The position numbers and the translations under genes were made by a program. This document shows positions 1 through 10,629 of a DNA stretch of 37,500 nucleotides, in pieces; the stretch's first letter is position 1; every line of letters starts with the position of its first letter. The stretch comes from Prorocentrum cordatum (lineage: Eukaryota; Sar; Dinophyceae; Prorocentrales; Prorocentraceae). The notes below the pieces were generated by a model. The model searched no databases. It saw only the letters and a program-made list of their open reading frames with translations, and was not told the origin of the DNA. The stretch covers positions 295,020-332,519 of the forward strand of contig CAUYUJ010009435.1 of NCBI GenBank assembly GCA_963575745.1. The letters run 5' to 3'.

Positions 1-194
1 AGGTCCTTGGCATCCCTGTTCTTTTTTTGTCCGCCCCTTAGGAGTTCTCTGGGGGCTCGCGGGTTCCCTGGGCCACGGACGCTGAACTCACCACGGAGCC
101 ACTTCTGAGCCGCGCCTGCGCCTCGCTACGGGACGGCGGGCGGCGGTCGACGGCTGCCCTCACGGACGGAAGATTCGGATTCTCCCCATGGTCC

Positions 195-985
195 ATGGTC
201 AGCGGCCAGGTCCCTTGCCGCGTCGAGTCCGCAGCGCTATACGGCACGGAATTGCTGGCGAGACTCGCGCGCGGGTGGAAGGCGGCCACGGCGCAGCTGA
301 ACCGTGCGTACTATGACATGGCGAAGGCCTTACTTGGGCCCCCTCCTTGCGACGGGGGCTCTCTCTGGGCTTGCCTGAAAACACGGATGCTGACCAGAGT
401 GGCCGTCAAAGTCGCCCAGAGCATCATCTTGGCATGGGCTCGGCTCGCCCGTCGCGCCGGCCGTCCTGGCCGCGCTAACTCTGGGCGCAGGGGCTTGGCT
501 CCAGGACGCGGCGGCGGTGGCGCAAGGCATGGGGCTGGGGCCGCCGCCAGAGGCGCTAATGGTCGCGGCGGAGGGCGAGCACGTGGCGCGGCGCGGTGCG
601 GTCCGCCGTGATCCTCCGCGTGCGCGAGGTGGAGCGTGAGCGGTTCTGCGAGCAGCTGACCAGGCTGAACGAAGCTGGGCTGCTATCCATTCAACAGCGT
701 CCCCCTGCGGCAGGCGTGGCCTGCGGACTTTCGATGGGCCTCCTGGGGACAAACCCAGTGGCGACTTCACTGCACCTGGTGTATGGCGCCAGGTCTCGTC
801 CGAGCTCCCCACTGCGAGCTCAGGCAGGGCGGTCACCCGCATGCCGATCACCTGCGCCCTGTGCGGGCGCGGAGCGCCAGGCCTGCATCACCTGCCTGCC
901 CGATGCCAGGGCGCCGAGGCGCTGCGCGCTGCCCTGGTGGTGGCCCCCGCCTGGTCTGGCCGAGTGGGTCCTCGCGGACACGGAC
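195..985 (+). pseudogene. Relic of a LINE-type retrotransposon: C-terminal region downstream of RT, with zinc knuckle
   Basis: This is a decayed coding stretch that needs at least three frame changes to read. From 195 one frame gives a helix-rich segment (GTELLARLARGWKAATAQL, then MAKALLG). Near 430-480 the protein-like reading moves to a second frame (PAVLAALTLGAGAWLQDAA). Near 605 it moves to a third (EVERERFCEQLTRLNEAGLL). It then returns to the second frame, which carries a C-x2-C-x7-H-x6-C motif (CALCGRGAPGLHHLPARC, about 853-906) and stops near 990. A C-terminal CCHC knuckle behind a long helical region is typical of non-LTR retrotransposon ORF2. An A-rich ACACAAATAA-type repeat follows at 1009-1040 and could be the element's 3' tail. 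The catalytic RT domain is not present; it would lie upstream of the window. The sequence does not resemble the intact LINE at 28.7-33.5 kb, so it would be a different family. Identification rests on motif and architecture only. Confidence 0.45.
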
Positions 986-1042
986 GACCCAGGGTGAAGG
1001 GGCCCTAGGACACACAAATAAATACACACAAATAAAAAGGTT

Positions 1043-1115
1043 CCCCATATTTTCCCATATTTTCTGGGGTTTTGTCTTCCCGCCCACTTCCCATATTTTC
1101 CCATATTTTCTGGGG
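1043..1115. repeat. 26-bp direct repeat (CCCATATTTT)
   Basis: A 26-base unit made of CCCATATTTT twice followed by CTGGGG occurs at about 1044-1069 and again at 1090-1115, separated by 20 bases. It follows the putative 3' tail of the upstream retroelement relic. No function is evident. Confidence 0.7.
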
Positions 1116-1297
1116 AATCGGCGATTAATTGTGTCTGTGTGTTTTTTCCCCTCCTGACAGGGGAGCCTTCAGCGAAGGTCCATCCTGCGCGGCGCTGCTG
1201 CATGCAGCCTGCGTGTGACTGGTCAGTGGGCGGCCCTCGGTGCGGCGGCCGGGAGCCGGCCGCGCCTCGGCGCCTGGAGGCCTGGCGGCCAAGGCTT

Positions 1298-1437
1298 CTC
1301 TGTAAGAACGGTTTTTTGAAGGCAGATCTGCCTTCAAAAAACCGTTCTTACAGAGTAGACCGATTTTTTGAAGGCAGATCTGCCTTCAAAAAACCGTTCT
1401 TTTTTGAAGGCAGATCTGCCTTCAAAAAACCGTTCTT
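1298..1437. repeat. Perfect 58-bp palindrome followed by two 30-bp copies of its core
   Basis: Bases 1298-1355 form an exact palindrome centred on the BglII-like AGATCT at 1324-1329, with 29-bp arms and no loop. Its 30-bp core (TTTTTTGAAGGC-AGATCT-like centre) recurs exactly at 1364-1393 and 1400-1429. The spacer ending ACAGAGTAGACC appears after the first and third cores. A transcript of either strand would fold into a long perfect hairpin. The absence of any mismatch suggests a recent origin, by fold-back duplication or possibly an assembly artefact. Confidence 0.85.
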
Positions 1438-1620
1438 ACAGAGTAGACCAGTCTTTCCTCCTTGCAGGTAGAGTGCGACTCCCGAGAAGTGGCACGGCGT
1501 GCGCTGGGCGGTTTACTGCCCGCCGGTGCGCTGCCTCCGGATCGCGCGGCGCTGCCGGCCAGCGGCTCTGGAAAGCAAAACGAGGCAACGGCTGCGTCCC
1601 AGGTCTGATGCGACAGTTGC

Positions 1621-1775
1621 GCCGATAGATGCCTCTCCTCCCTCCTCGTCGCCCTCCTCGTCGCCCTCCTCGTCCCCCCTCGCCTCTGTCGTGATCGCCC
1701 CCCTCCTACTCGTCGTCGTCCACCTCCTCCTCTTCCTCCTCCTCCTCCTCCTCCTCCTCCTCCTCTCCCTCCTTC
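1621..1775. repeat. (TCC/CTC)n-rich microsatellite
   Basis: An imperfect CTC/TCC and TCG triplet tract runs here and is purest at about 1730-1765. Similar pyrimidine-rich sequence continues loosely to about 2000. The open frames across it, with poly-Leu, poly-Ser or poly-Glu, come from the triplet repeat and are not called as genes. Confidence 0.85.
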
Positions 1776-2603
1776 TCCGCCTTCCTGCCTCGGTCGCCCT
1801 CCTCCCCTCCGTTCGTCGTCCTCGTCGCCTCCTCTCGTCTCTGTCGTCGTCCTCCGTCGCGGGGTGCGCATGGCGCTGGACCCCGGCCTGGCGGAGGCTC
1901 CCAGACGCGGGCAGCCTGGAAAGACACCGGGCCTCTCTGCCCCACTCCCTCCTCTGCGCCCGTCTCTCCCCTCTTCGCCCTCCTCCCCCCTCCCCTCCCT
2001 CTCAAGGTCGCGCTGGAACCTTCGGGTTGCCCGCGGGCTCCGACGCAGGCCGAGCCCGCCCAGCCCGCCCGACCGCTCTGGCGGCGCGTCCCGCCTTCGG
2101 GAGCAGGCCACTCGAGGGGTGGGGGGCTGCGGGGCCCGCCCAGCGTCAGGTCAGGCCCTGGGGGCAACGCAGCGCCAGCCGCACCCGCCGAAGCTGCACG
2201 GCGTCCGCCCAGGGTTCCGGCCGGGGTTGGGCGGCCGGGGTCGGGAGGGCGCAAGCGCGCAAGCAGCCGGCTCCCCCCCGGGGGCACGGGTCCGCCGACC
2301 CCTACTGCGTTGGCCCACGGCGCTCGCGGTGGGGCGGCCGTGGCCCCGATGGGCCTCTAATCGCATCAGCAGTCCACTTAGCAGTCCTCCCCCCTCCATC
2401 CTGCCTCCTTCCTGTTACGTCCTCCTTCTCAAAGATGCTGCTCATGCTGCCTCCCCCTTCTCCTCGCCATCCTCCCTTCGCATCCTCTCTTCGATGGGCG
2501 CTCCGAAACGATGTGGAACTACGCATCCGCATCCCCCTCATCCACCTCACCACTCCCCCTGACCCATGTCGTCGATCGCAACCCGATAGGCTTCAACTTC
2601 TCC

Positions 2604-2755
2604 CTGAACCCTACTCGTTGACTGTGATATTCACCGTCTGGAGGAGGACGCACGGTAGGCGGACGGCCGGCCGTGCTGAGGACTCATGGTAGGCCTGAAC
2701 CGTACTCGTTGGCGGTGCAACAGATGGAGGAGGACGCACGGTAGGCGGTGCGAGA
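2604..2755. repeat. 91-bp tandem duplication
   Basis: CTGAACC(C/G)TACTCGTTG begins at 2604 and again at 2695, and both copies end in GGAGGAGGACGCACGGTAGG. The middle of each unit has diverged. The flanks (1.8-2.6 kb and 2.76-3.2 kb) are GC-rich, low in complexity and without recognisable genes. Confidence 0.7.
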
Positions 2756-3224
2756 AGAGATTGCTGTGATCCCGCCGCCTCCGGCCTCCTCCTCCTCCTC
2801 GGCCCTTGCGGCTTTCCTTTCTTCAGAAGACCGACTTGTTGTCTGTCTACTGTCGTGCAACGAGTCCATCGGACCGTGGCCGCCTCCTCCCCCTGCTGCC
2901 GCTGCCTCCCCGTCCCCCTCGCCCTCCCTCCTCCCTCTGCGCGCGCGTCTCCGTCGAGCGGCGGACCTGCCCATCTCCTGCTCCTCGTCCTTCCCGCCCA
3001 TCCCCCTCGTCCTCGTCCTCGTCCAACGCCCCCTCTCCGCCCGAGGGGCGAAGGAGCAGGGAAAGGGAGGGAGGGAACGGATGGGCACAGGGAGGTCGGA
3101 GAACCCCTGGAGCCCTCTCGGCGTCCCTGGGAACGCTGGGGTCACATTTGGCCAGGGCCACATCTAGTATCACCCTGAGGGGCCCCCCAACACATAATAA
3201 GGAAACCTTTGGGGGTCGAACGAG

Positions 3225-3660
3225 TTCGTCCGTTCCTCCTCCAATACCTTCTTCCCTTCGGGGAGGGATACCCTCCCCTCCCTCCCTGAGGTTTTTGATG
3301 GACGGGCCGCGAGGTGGCAGGGGATCCTTTTTCGCCCAAGATGTCTCAAGAGGGCCACCGGTACTCCAAGATAGCCTCCAAGGCAGTTGAAGATAGCCGA
3401 AGATGCTTCAAGATAGCTTCCGAAATACCTCCAAGAGGCCCGACGAGGGCCACAAGGCGGCTTCCAACTACTCTCGAAGCCCACCTCAGGACGAGATTAA
3501 GGCCGATGCCAACCACATCGGGTCGTTCAAGGCCCACTTGGACCTAATTGTAACCACTGGATGGAATGGGACTGCTCCCAACGTGAAGGATTCCTTTAGT
3601 AATCCTGCGAGGCGGATGCCGGATTACAGCCAGGGGAGCTCACTTCAGCTTTTCAATGCT
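3225..3660 (+). repeat. Partial copy of a dispersed composite repeat (CCAAGA family)
   Basis: The stretch opens with a C/G-rich head (TTCGGGGAGGGATACCCTCC, 3257-3276) that resembles heads near 26.08 and 37.34 kb. It then enters CCAAGA/TCAAGA-rich repeats (about 3340-3430), as in the copies at 12.9 and 26.1 kb. The CT-rich segment and the GGTGGGGATAC end found in other copies are absent, so this copy is truncated or diverged. Confidence 0.4.
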
Positions 3661-4085
3661 TGAAGGATTCCTTAATTCCTGAGAGATCCTTGAGGATTCC
3701 TAAAAGAGTCCTGGGGACTCCTGAGGGACTCCTTCTGAGGGATTCCTGCGGATTCATGAAGGATTCCTAAACAGGATTCCGGAGGGATTCCTGAAGATTC
3801 CTAAGGAACCCCTGAAGGATTCCAGGGAGTTCCGCAAAGGACTCCGAACAAATGATTCCTAAAGGATTCCTGAGGATTTCAAGGGATTTCCAAAGGATTC
3901 CTGAAGGATTCCTGAAGGATTCCTGAGGGACTTCTGAAGGATTCCAGAAGACATCCGAATGGATTTTAAGGGGGGATCCCTGAAGGATTCCGAAAGGACT
4001 CCAAACGGGCATTCCTGAGAGATTCACGCGGGAAGGAATCGAGATGGATTCCTCAGGGATTCCTGAGGGATTCTTGGGGGAATCC
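3660..4085. repeat. GGATTCCTGA(A/G) minisatellite
   Basis: About 35-40 degenerate copies of a 10-13 base unit, consensus AGGATTCCTGA, run head to tail. Boundaries are diffuse. Just downstream (about 4098-4333) lies non-repetitive DNA with a short, plausible amphipathic open frame that I could not identify and do not call as a gene. Confidence 0.85.
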
Positions 4086-4329
4086 TGAAGGAGCCAACCT
4101 CCGCTCTCCAGGCCCCCGAGAGTGTCGCCTTCAATGGAGGCGTCATGCTACCCTTGGAGGAAGCCTGGAGAACCCTTCGCAAGGGCAGGGGGGAGGAGAC
4201 TGAACGACTCCTCGCCTCTCTCGCTGCTGCCACAGCTGAAGCGCTCGGCCTCCTTCCCCGCTCCTACGAGTTACTCGGGATGTCTAGGATTTCCGCAAGA
4301 ATCGTGCGTTCCTTGTATATTCCTTCAAC

Positions 4330-4470
4330 TTAAGTATATATACAGACACACATGCCCGCATCTGAAAACAATGCGTTGAAACATCTACAAGTGTTCACAT
4401 ACATGTATTGATGCACACATATTTTCACACACGCGTTCGCACATACATATGTGTATAGATATGCGTATGT
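4330..4470. repeat. ACAT/ACAC-rich simple sequence
   Basis: A low-complexity stretch of ACATAC, ACACAC and TATATA motifs, AT-rich compared with its surroundings. Confidence 0.6.
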
Positions 4471-4734
4471 ACAGGCACTCAGACGGGTCTGTCATGGATG
4501 CCCTGGATGTGTAAGGGCTCGTACTTCTGCACTGGGGATCCAAGCCACTGCTAGCCTCATTTCGGCCCCCCACCCCGCGGGAATATCGGTACCTTTGTTC
4601 GTATGGCAATGTACCCATGATTCTGCCCCACCGTCCATCCGAAATATGAATCCATACCATCCCAGACACGCCGGTATCGACTCCCCACGTCGTCCTCTGC
4701 AACAAAAACCATGCGAGCGCACTCATGTATCACA

Positions 4735-5400
4735 AATCACCGGCTTTCAAAAATCCCGCACAAAAAAAAATGACGAATTGCGCACGCGCGCGTCGTCGCG
4801 CGCGCATGCCACAATTCTTCAAAAACCGAGGTGTCCTCTGGATGTCCAAATCGACGCCAAAAAATCATATGACAAACACGTGGCTTCGCAATATTTGTGT
4901 TCAAAAACATGTGCGCGCTTCTGCGATTTTTTTTTTTTTAAATCTGTTTTCAACATTATGATGAACTGCAGCCAATGGGGCTTCGCGCGCGGGCATGTCG
5001 AAATCGTTCGAACGCCCTTGCACGCGTGCTGTCGAGAGAATAATTTGCAACGAGTGGGACGACACGGACGCGCGCGCATCGTCGTGCGCGCATGCCGACA
5101 TTCCTCCAACCATTTTCAGGTTGTAAGAGATGTCAAAAACGAGTGCCGCCAAGCCTGTTTTTTTTTGTCAATGGCATAGCCACAACACTTGCCAAAAAAG
5201 CCTGCGCTCGCGCCCCTGCGAACTCTCGAGAAAACCAGGGCTCCCGCAACACGTCCATTGAATTCTTGCCGAACGAGCCCCTCGCCCCGCACGCCAAAAT
5301 CGTTCGAACGCTTCTGCGCTCGCGCTGGGGGGGGGCACGATCCGTGTCAGATTATACCATGCGGGCCACTCCCGCAAGTCGGCCGCGCGCGCATGCCGAT
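4735..5400. repeat. Degenerate tandem repeat of about 290-300 bp
   Basis: Landmark words recur at a regular spacing: CGCGCATGCC at 4801, 5087 and 5388 (steps of 286 and 301), and AATCGTTCGAACGC near 5002 and 5298. Each unit has a CG-alternating block, poly-A or poly-T runs and the AATCGTTCGAACGC word. The copies are strongly diverged. From 5400 to 5570 the sequence becomes a degenerate GTC/ATC triplet tract. Confidence 0.5.
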
Positions 5401-5829
5401 CGCCACCCACAGGCTTCGTCACCGACGCGAAGGCGCGGTCATCGTAGTCGGCGTGATCAGCACCGGCGCCGTCGCTGGCCGTGCCGTCGTCGTCAACATC
5501 GTCACCAGCAGCGTCACTATCATCATCGTGTCTACTGTTGTCGACGTTGCCATAATACCGCGCCCGCCCAAGTCGCCGACTCGCACTGAAGTGCCCGCTG
5601 GGCTGTGCCCAGCGGTCAGTGCCACCGCGGCCGCGTCGGTCGCGCCAAGCTAGCTGGCCGCCGCGCGCAAGTGCATGCGCGGGTCGGCGCGGTCGCAGAG
5701 ATGCACCATCCAACGCCAAGCATTCATGGCAATCGCCGCCGTTCGTATGTTGCAAGACAAGTTGCGGGTGGGAGGGTGGGTGGGATTTTTGCGCGAGCAG
5801 TGGAGTTGTCAACTGCGAGTTCCACCCAC

Positions 5830-6215
5830 AAGTGAATTGTCCCACATAGATTACGCCAACTGCTTGCACCGCGAATATTCCACAACGCAGGTTGCACCAT
5901 GCACACTGCACCATGTAGACTGGACAGCGTAGCTTGCATCCCTGCGATTGCACAGCATGGATTGCACAACAAAGACTGCACAAATAGAGTGCACATGATA
6001 TATTGTACCACATAGATTGGACCACTTAAACCACTGCGCGCAGATAACACGACATAGACTTCACCATTTGGATTGCACCACGTCGATTGCACTGCACAAT
6101 TTGCGCACCGCGTGAATTGCACCACGTGGATTGCGCCACGTAGCACCGCATACACTGCACCGCATGTACTGCACAACGTAGATTGCACAACATACATTGT
6201 ACAACATAGATGTAG
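5830..6215. repeat. 15-bp minisatellite (GATTGCACCACGTAG)
   Basis: About 25 degenerate 14-15 base units, consensus GATTGCACCACGTAG. The frame on the minus strand is Cys/Val/Gln-rich only because the unit length is close to a multiple of three. Related minisatellites lie at 14.2 and 25.7 kb. Confidence 0.8.
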
Positions 6216-6419
6216 TGAACCGTCGATGTTCGGCCCGATCGCAACCGTTTCGGAATTCCCCTGGGGGCTCTAAGGAAATTCTCTGCATCCAGAAACGCTC
6301 CTGAGAACGTTGCCGGTTGCAACAATCGGCCCGATCACAACCGGTTGGGATCGGTCCGGAGTGATCGACGGTGGGCCCGAAGAAGGTTGCGATCCGCCCT
6401 GATCGCCCGTCACGACCCC

Positions 6420-7473
6420 CCCAAGAGGCCAAAATCCTTCAAACACGTACGGGAAAACCATGAGTTGTGCCTTCTCGCCTTTTCGCTCCCGATGCGCTTT
6501 TGAGGCCTCAAGATTGCCTCAAGCTGGTCCAAGAGAACCCCAAGATGGGGCCCAAGAGGCCCCTCAGACGGCCCCAAGAGCGCCCTAGAGAGGCCCACGG
6601 GCACCCCAAGAGGGCCCCAAGAGGCGATTTTGATGGCCCCAGGGGGAGACGCAAATTTGGGACCCCCCCCTTATGCAGGCGAGCCCAGAATCAAATCGAT
6701 AAGTCGGACCAGCGATCGAAATGAATCGAATCGGCGGAAATCGGCAGCCAGGTCGGGAGGAGTCGAATCGGCGGAAATCGGCAGGCTAGTCGGCCTCAAT
6801 TGAGAAATCGGAATCCAAATGGGAATCCGAAATCGAATCGAATCGGAATCGGGAACCATCGAAATCGAATCGAATCGAATCGGAGGAGTCGACATAAGCC
6901 CTGCCTTTTGATCGATGGCCTCAAGATGGCCCCAAGAGGCCCTTCAGAGCTCCCGAGGGGCCCCCATGAGGGCTCCAAGAGGGCCCCAAGCCCCCGCAAA
7001 AGAGCCCGAACATGACCATGCAACCCCCAAAAGAGTCCCAAGAGGGCTCCAATATGTGATTTTGAGGGCTCCGTCCTCGTGCTCGTTGTGCTCCTCCTCC
7101 TCCTCCTCCTCCTCCTCCTCCTCCTCCTCCTCCTCATCTATCTCGTTCTCGTCCTTGCCCTCATCGTCTTCCTATTTATTTTGCTCATCTTCCTCGTCGT
7201 CGTGGTCGTGGTCGTGGTCGTGGCCGTCGTTGTGGGCATGGTCGTGGCCATCGTCGTTGTCCTCCTCCTCCTCCTCGTCCTCCTCCTCCTCCTCTCGCCC
7301 CCACGCGGGCCCCAGGGATGACCCGAAGAGGCCCTCCAGGGCCATCCCCTTGCTCCCAAAGGTCTCTCTGCTCACATCGGTTGCCCGCTCTGCCTCACTG
7401 CACGTGTGTACCTTCGTCCCCATCTCCCGTCGACCATCACCGGCAGCGTCTGTGAGTGGGCGGGTGGGGATAC
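6420..7473 (+). repeat. Dispersed composite repeat, copy at 6.4-7.5 kb
   Basis: In order: CCAAGAGGCC plus a CTTCAAACAC / GTTGTGCC / CTCGCC segment (6422-6485) homologous to 13.13-13.19 kb; an array of CCCCAAGAGG units; an inserted GAATCGAATCGG minisatellite (about 6685-6892); the word TTTTGATCGATGGCCTCAA (6906-6924), shared with 26.25 kb; a second CCAAGAGGGC array; a (CTC)n and GTCGTG tract (7080-7300); and an end word GGGCGGGTGGGGATAC (7458-7473). The order matches the copies at 12.9 and 26.1 kb, so this is a repeat family and not chance low complexity. Confidence 0.6.
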
Positions 7474-7870
7474 GAGGAAGCCTCCATAGGCAGCGGGGCC
7501 AAACAAAAAAACGCTGGGCGACTGCAGAGCTGCCAACATCCCCTGACTCGCTGGGCCTCTCCAGGGTTTGCGCTCTGGCCAGGGCTCCGAGGCGAACCCG
7601 GCCGAGGCGACGAGGGCGCGAGGCCCCCCCAAAGAGGGCGAACGCGAGGGGAGGGCACGCGCATCGGCAGGGGCCTCTTCTCCTCCGGGAAGCCGGCGGG
7701 AGCCTGCGGAGCTCTCGGGCGCACCTCGGAGCGAGCCCTCGCCGTCAGAGTGCTCCCGAGCGGGGGAGCAAACAGGCAGCATCGAGGACCTGCCGCCGTG
7801 GGCGGCACGTCGGCGTGCCACGGACGAAGAAGCACCAGAGCGCCTGACCAACACCAACTAGGGCTCCCAA
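7474..7870. other. No recognisable gene
   Basis: GC-rich DNA without clear repeats. Open frames exist on both strands, but they overlap each other, are rich in Arg, Pro, Ala and Gly and show no motif I recognise. Confidence 0.6.
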
Positions 7871-7990
7871 CTTCGCGCTTCGCGAAGCGCGAAGTGCGAA
7901 TAACTTCGCGCTCTCGCGCCGCCTCCCAGGGAAGAAGAGGAGGATGAGGAGGAATCGGAGCCAAAGCGCGAAGCGCGAATAACTTCGCGC
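7871..7990. repeat. CTTCGCG palindromic repeats
   Basis: A perfect 24-bp palindrome occupies 7871-7894 (CTTCGCGCTTCG and its complement). The word GCGAATAACTTCGCGC occurs at about 7895-7911 and again at 7975-7990. The direct copies and the palindromes make this a nested fold-back region. Confidence 0.75.
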
Positions 7991-8105
7991 CCTCGAGGGC
8001 GCCCTTGGAGGTGGAGGCTCGCCCAGGAGAGAGGCTCGGGCAGTCGGCCACAAACCCCGGGGGAGGCGCATCGCAGAAGCTGCGCTGCAACCCCCGTTTT
8101 GCAAC

Positions 8106-8133
8106 ACGGTGCGGCCTTCACGGGCCGCACCGT
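8106..8133. repeat. 11-bp-stem hairpin
   Basis: ACGGTGCGGCC (8106-8116) pairs perfectly with GGCCGCACCGT (8123-8133) over a 6-base loop. A T-run follows about 40 bases later (8172-8177), but a bacterial-type terminator is not expected in a eukaryotic nucleus. Confidence 0.7.
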
Positions 8134-8944
8134 GGGGCCGCGACGGCCCCCCCTATATTAAAAGCTCGGCGCCTTTTTTCTGGTCCATCTTCTCAGGGCA
8201 AGGCTCGAACTAAACGGTGTTTTCCAATTTCGGTTTGTTGTCATATTCCCTCGTTCTGTCTGCGTTCCGCCTTTGCTGCGAAACTAACTCAAAACCCAAT
8301 CTCCAGCATCTGGCCAGACCTAGGACATAATGACATCCTTCACGAACATGAGACCCTCCGCTGGCCAAACTGAAGAACATTCGAGAACACCCTCCCCCAA
8401 GATCCACAAGAACATCCGACAAGCACGAAGAAAGGTACCTTCCCCAAACCGACCTCGATCTTACACTTCGGTCCGACCGGACCCCTTTCAAAAATTGACA
8501 AGGCCCGAAATCACCGAATTGCAAGAACCAACACGCCTCTCCGTCACTCTCCGCTCCTCCTCCAAGCGGGAAGGCGGTGGCGATGGTAAGTCCGCAAACA
8601 GTATGACGTCGTAGTTGTTCCACGCCGCGCCGCGGTCCGCCAAAGGTTTGGACCCGTTCCAGGGACCAAATGTCCGTCCCGAGTCTGAGTCGGTGTTTGA
8701 CGGTCTAGGAGCCTGGGCAGAGCACCCGAATTCCAAACAAGGGCTCACAACCGTCCGTTGCTCACGATGAGACGAGGTCAGGAAACCGACTACCTACCAG
8801 ACCACCCCAACCCAATCCGAAGACCCGAATGTGACCCGAACTTCGGGTTTGGGGGGGGTACGTGTTCCATGCGCTTGTTTAACGTTCCCCGACCCCCCCA
8901 CACATTGGAAATGGAAAACAAATTGAGGCCTTCCGAGGACTAAG
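8134..8944. other. No recognisable gene
   Basis: Balanced-composition, largely unique DNA without repeats. Short open frames occur on both strands but none shows a domain I can name. Confidence 0.5.
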
Positions 8945-9064
8945 AGAGTGAGGAGGAGGAGGAGGAGGAAGAGGAGGAGGAGGACGGGGAGGGGGAGGGG
9001 GAGGAAGAGGAGGAGGAGGAGGAGGAGGAGGAGGAGGAGGAGGAGGAGGACGAGGACGAGGACG
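8945..9064. repeat. (GGA)n microsatellite
   Basis: An almost pure GGA/GAG tract with GGGGA interruptions. It gives artificial poly-Pro and poly-Ser frames on the minus strand. Confidence 0.95.
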
Positions 9065-9451
9065 AAGGGGGATTAAATCGACGAGGAGGAGGATGAGGAA
9101 GGGGTGGTTTGGCGGGTGGTGGGAAACGGGTGGCCGATGCTTTTCCGCTGGTCCCCGCCATGCCTCCACCTTGCAGCGCGAGGCAGCGACGGAGCTCGCG
9201 CGCGACAGCACGGGGTAGGAAATGGCCCCCGTCACGCAGACACCACCAGTGAGGGGAAAGCAGGGGAAGGAAGCAGGAGAGAGGGAGGATGATGATGAGG
9301 ACTCGGTCTACAAGGCAACTATACTGCCTGAATTCCCCTGGCTCTGTGTGTGGATATGGAATATGGAAGTCTGTCGGCATCAGTTCCGCTAGCTTGTGTC
9401 AGACGTGCCCTGGTGTGTCATTCAATTTGGCGTGTGTCTCGTTCAAGTTGG

Positions 9452-9481
9452 GGGAGAGAGAGAGAGAGAGAGAGAGAGAGG
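9452..9481. repeat. (GA)n microsatellite
   Basis: A pure GA dinucleotide run of about 14 repeats. Confidence 0.95.
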
Positions 9482-10560
9482 TGGAGGAGGAGTAGGAGAA
9501 ATGAACGGATTCAGAAAAAAATCGGCACATCTGCCTCTTCATGGTCGCGAACTCTTTCTCATCATCCTCCATGGCTCCCTCCGTGACCGCTGCCGCCAAT
9601 CAGAGATTCTTTGCAACGGTTACACCCTTGACATGCTTTCCGTTAGGCCAATTCCGAACAATATCAAGGAAACCTGTCTCGTCTGAACCGTCTAGCGGGT
9701 AGTCTTCCTACGACGTGAATTAGTAACTCCTGTGGCCGAAGCCACTTTCATCCCATTCAAGGTGCCAATTCCTGCCAATCCTGGTCCGTCCCGTTGCAAA
9801 ATCCATGGCGTCGTCTTTTGCCGCGTCCGCCTCGGACCTCTGCTCCCTGGCTCAAACCTTGCACTTCAGATGTAAATAACTGCAACTGTTAATGTTGGGT
9901 GACCCGGGCGTTTTATGACAACACTGCTTCGAATCGTTGGACCAACCATCGGTCCGCACCAAGATGACGTTGGTCGAGATAGCCCCAGACGGGAAGGGGG
10001 ACGGCTATGCCATGCCGTACTCCTCCAAGATCTCGGCCTAACCAGTCCACTGCTCCAATTGCGACGCAGCTTCGCCTACCTCTTTGGATAAACATGGGCG
10101 CATGGAATGATTCACCTTCTAAACTCACGTTGCCCCAATAAACGCGGTCTACAACTTGTGTGTTATGGCATGCTGCACATGAAATGCCTCCGTGTAACCC
10201 TTCGAGCTTCCACCGTCGTTCAACCATTTCTAACTTTCCTGTTCGCACGCTCGGGCCATGTATCATCGTCGAACTGTTGCACGCTTGCCGCTGTGAGCTC
10301 GCAGATACATGTAGTGTCGTCATGTAAGTGCGTGCAGGTGAAGGCGTGCTGCATTGCTGCTGACTTCGGTAATGTGGGCAATAAGCACGTAACTATGTAA
10401 CACGCCATTTGATGTCTACAGCTTCGACCTCAAGTGCTTTAGCGCGTTGCTGGTGCCGTTGTTGACCTGGGCAGGTGCGTAAATAAACTATTTGTCCAAC
10501 TCCCTGAACTCTGCCCGGTCACCTGCCTGCGAAGAGATTGTGTTGAGTTGTCGATTTGCG
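9482..10560. other. Unique DNA, gene content uncertain
   Basis: Balanced-composition DNA without tandem repeats. A 136-residue minus-strand open frame (10323-9913) has no recognised domain. Its CAACH motif resembles a haem-c site, but nothing else supports a cytochrome. It lies 3' of the Copia-like relic on the same strand and could be further decayed retroelement. Confidence 0.4.
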
Positions 10561-10629
10561 CTCACTGGCAAGCGTCCAATAATAGCCATGACTCAACCGT
10601 AGATGTTGGTCCAGCAGTGTTCACCGTGC

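Noticed and set aside
4145-4333. Short coding exon (LPLEEAWRTLRKGRGEETER...)
   Set aside because: Amphipathic and plausible, but only 62 codons, no family recognised, and no splice or leader context that could be established.
5830-6215. CRISPR-like array
   Set aside because: The repeats are degenerate, contiguous 15-mers without unique spacers, in a eukaryotic nuclear setting.
7079-7321. Membrane protein with poly-Leu/Val
   Set aside because: It is the translation of (CTC)n and (GTCGTG)n microsatellites.
8106-8180. Rho-independent terminator (hairpin followed by a T-run)
   Set aside because: The T-run is about 40 bases from the stem and the genome is eukaryotic.
9913-10323. Cytochrome-c-like protein, from a CAACH motif in a 136-residue minus-strand frame
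   Set aside because: A single CxxCH match occurs easily by chance; there is no signal peptide, no distal Met context and no other support.
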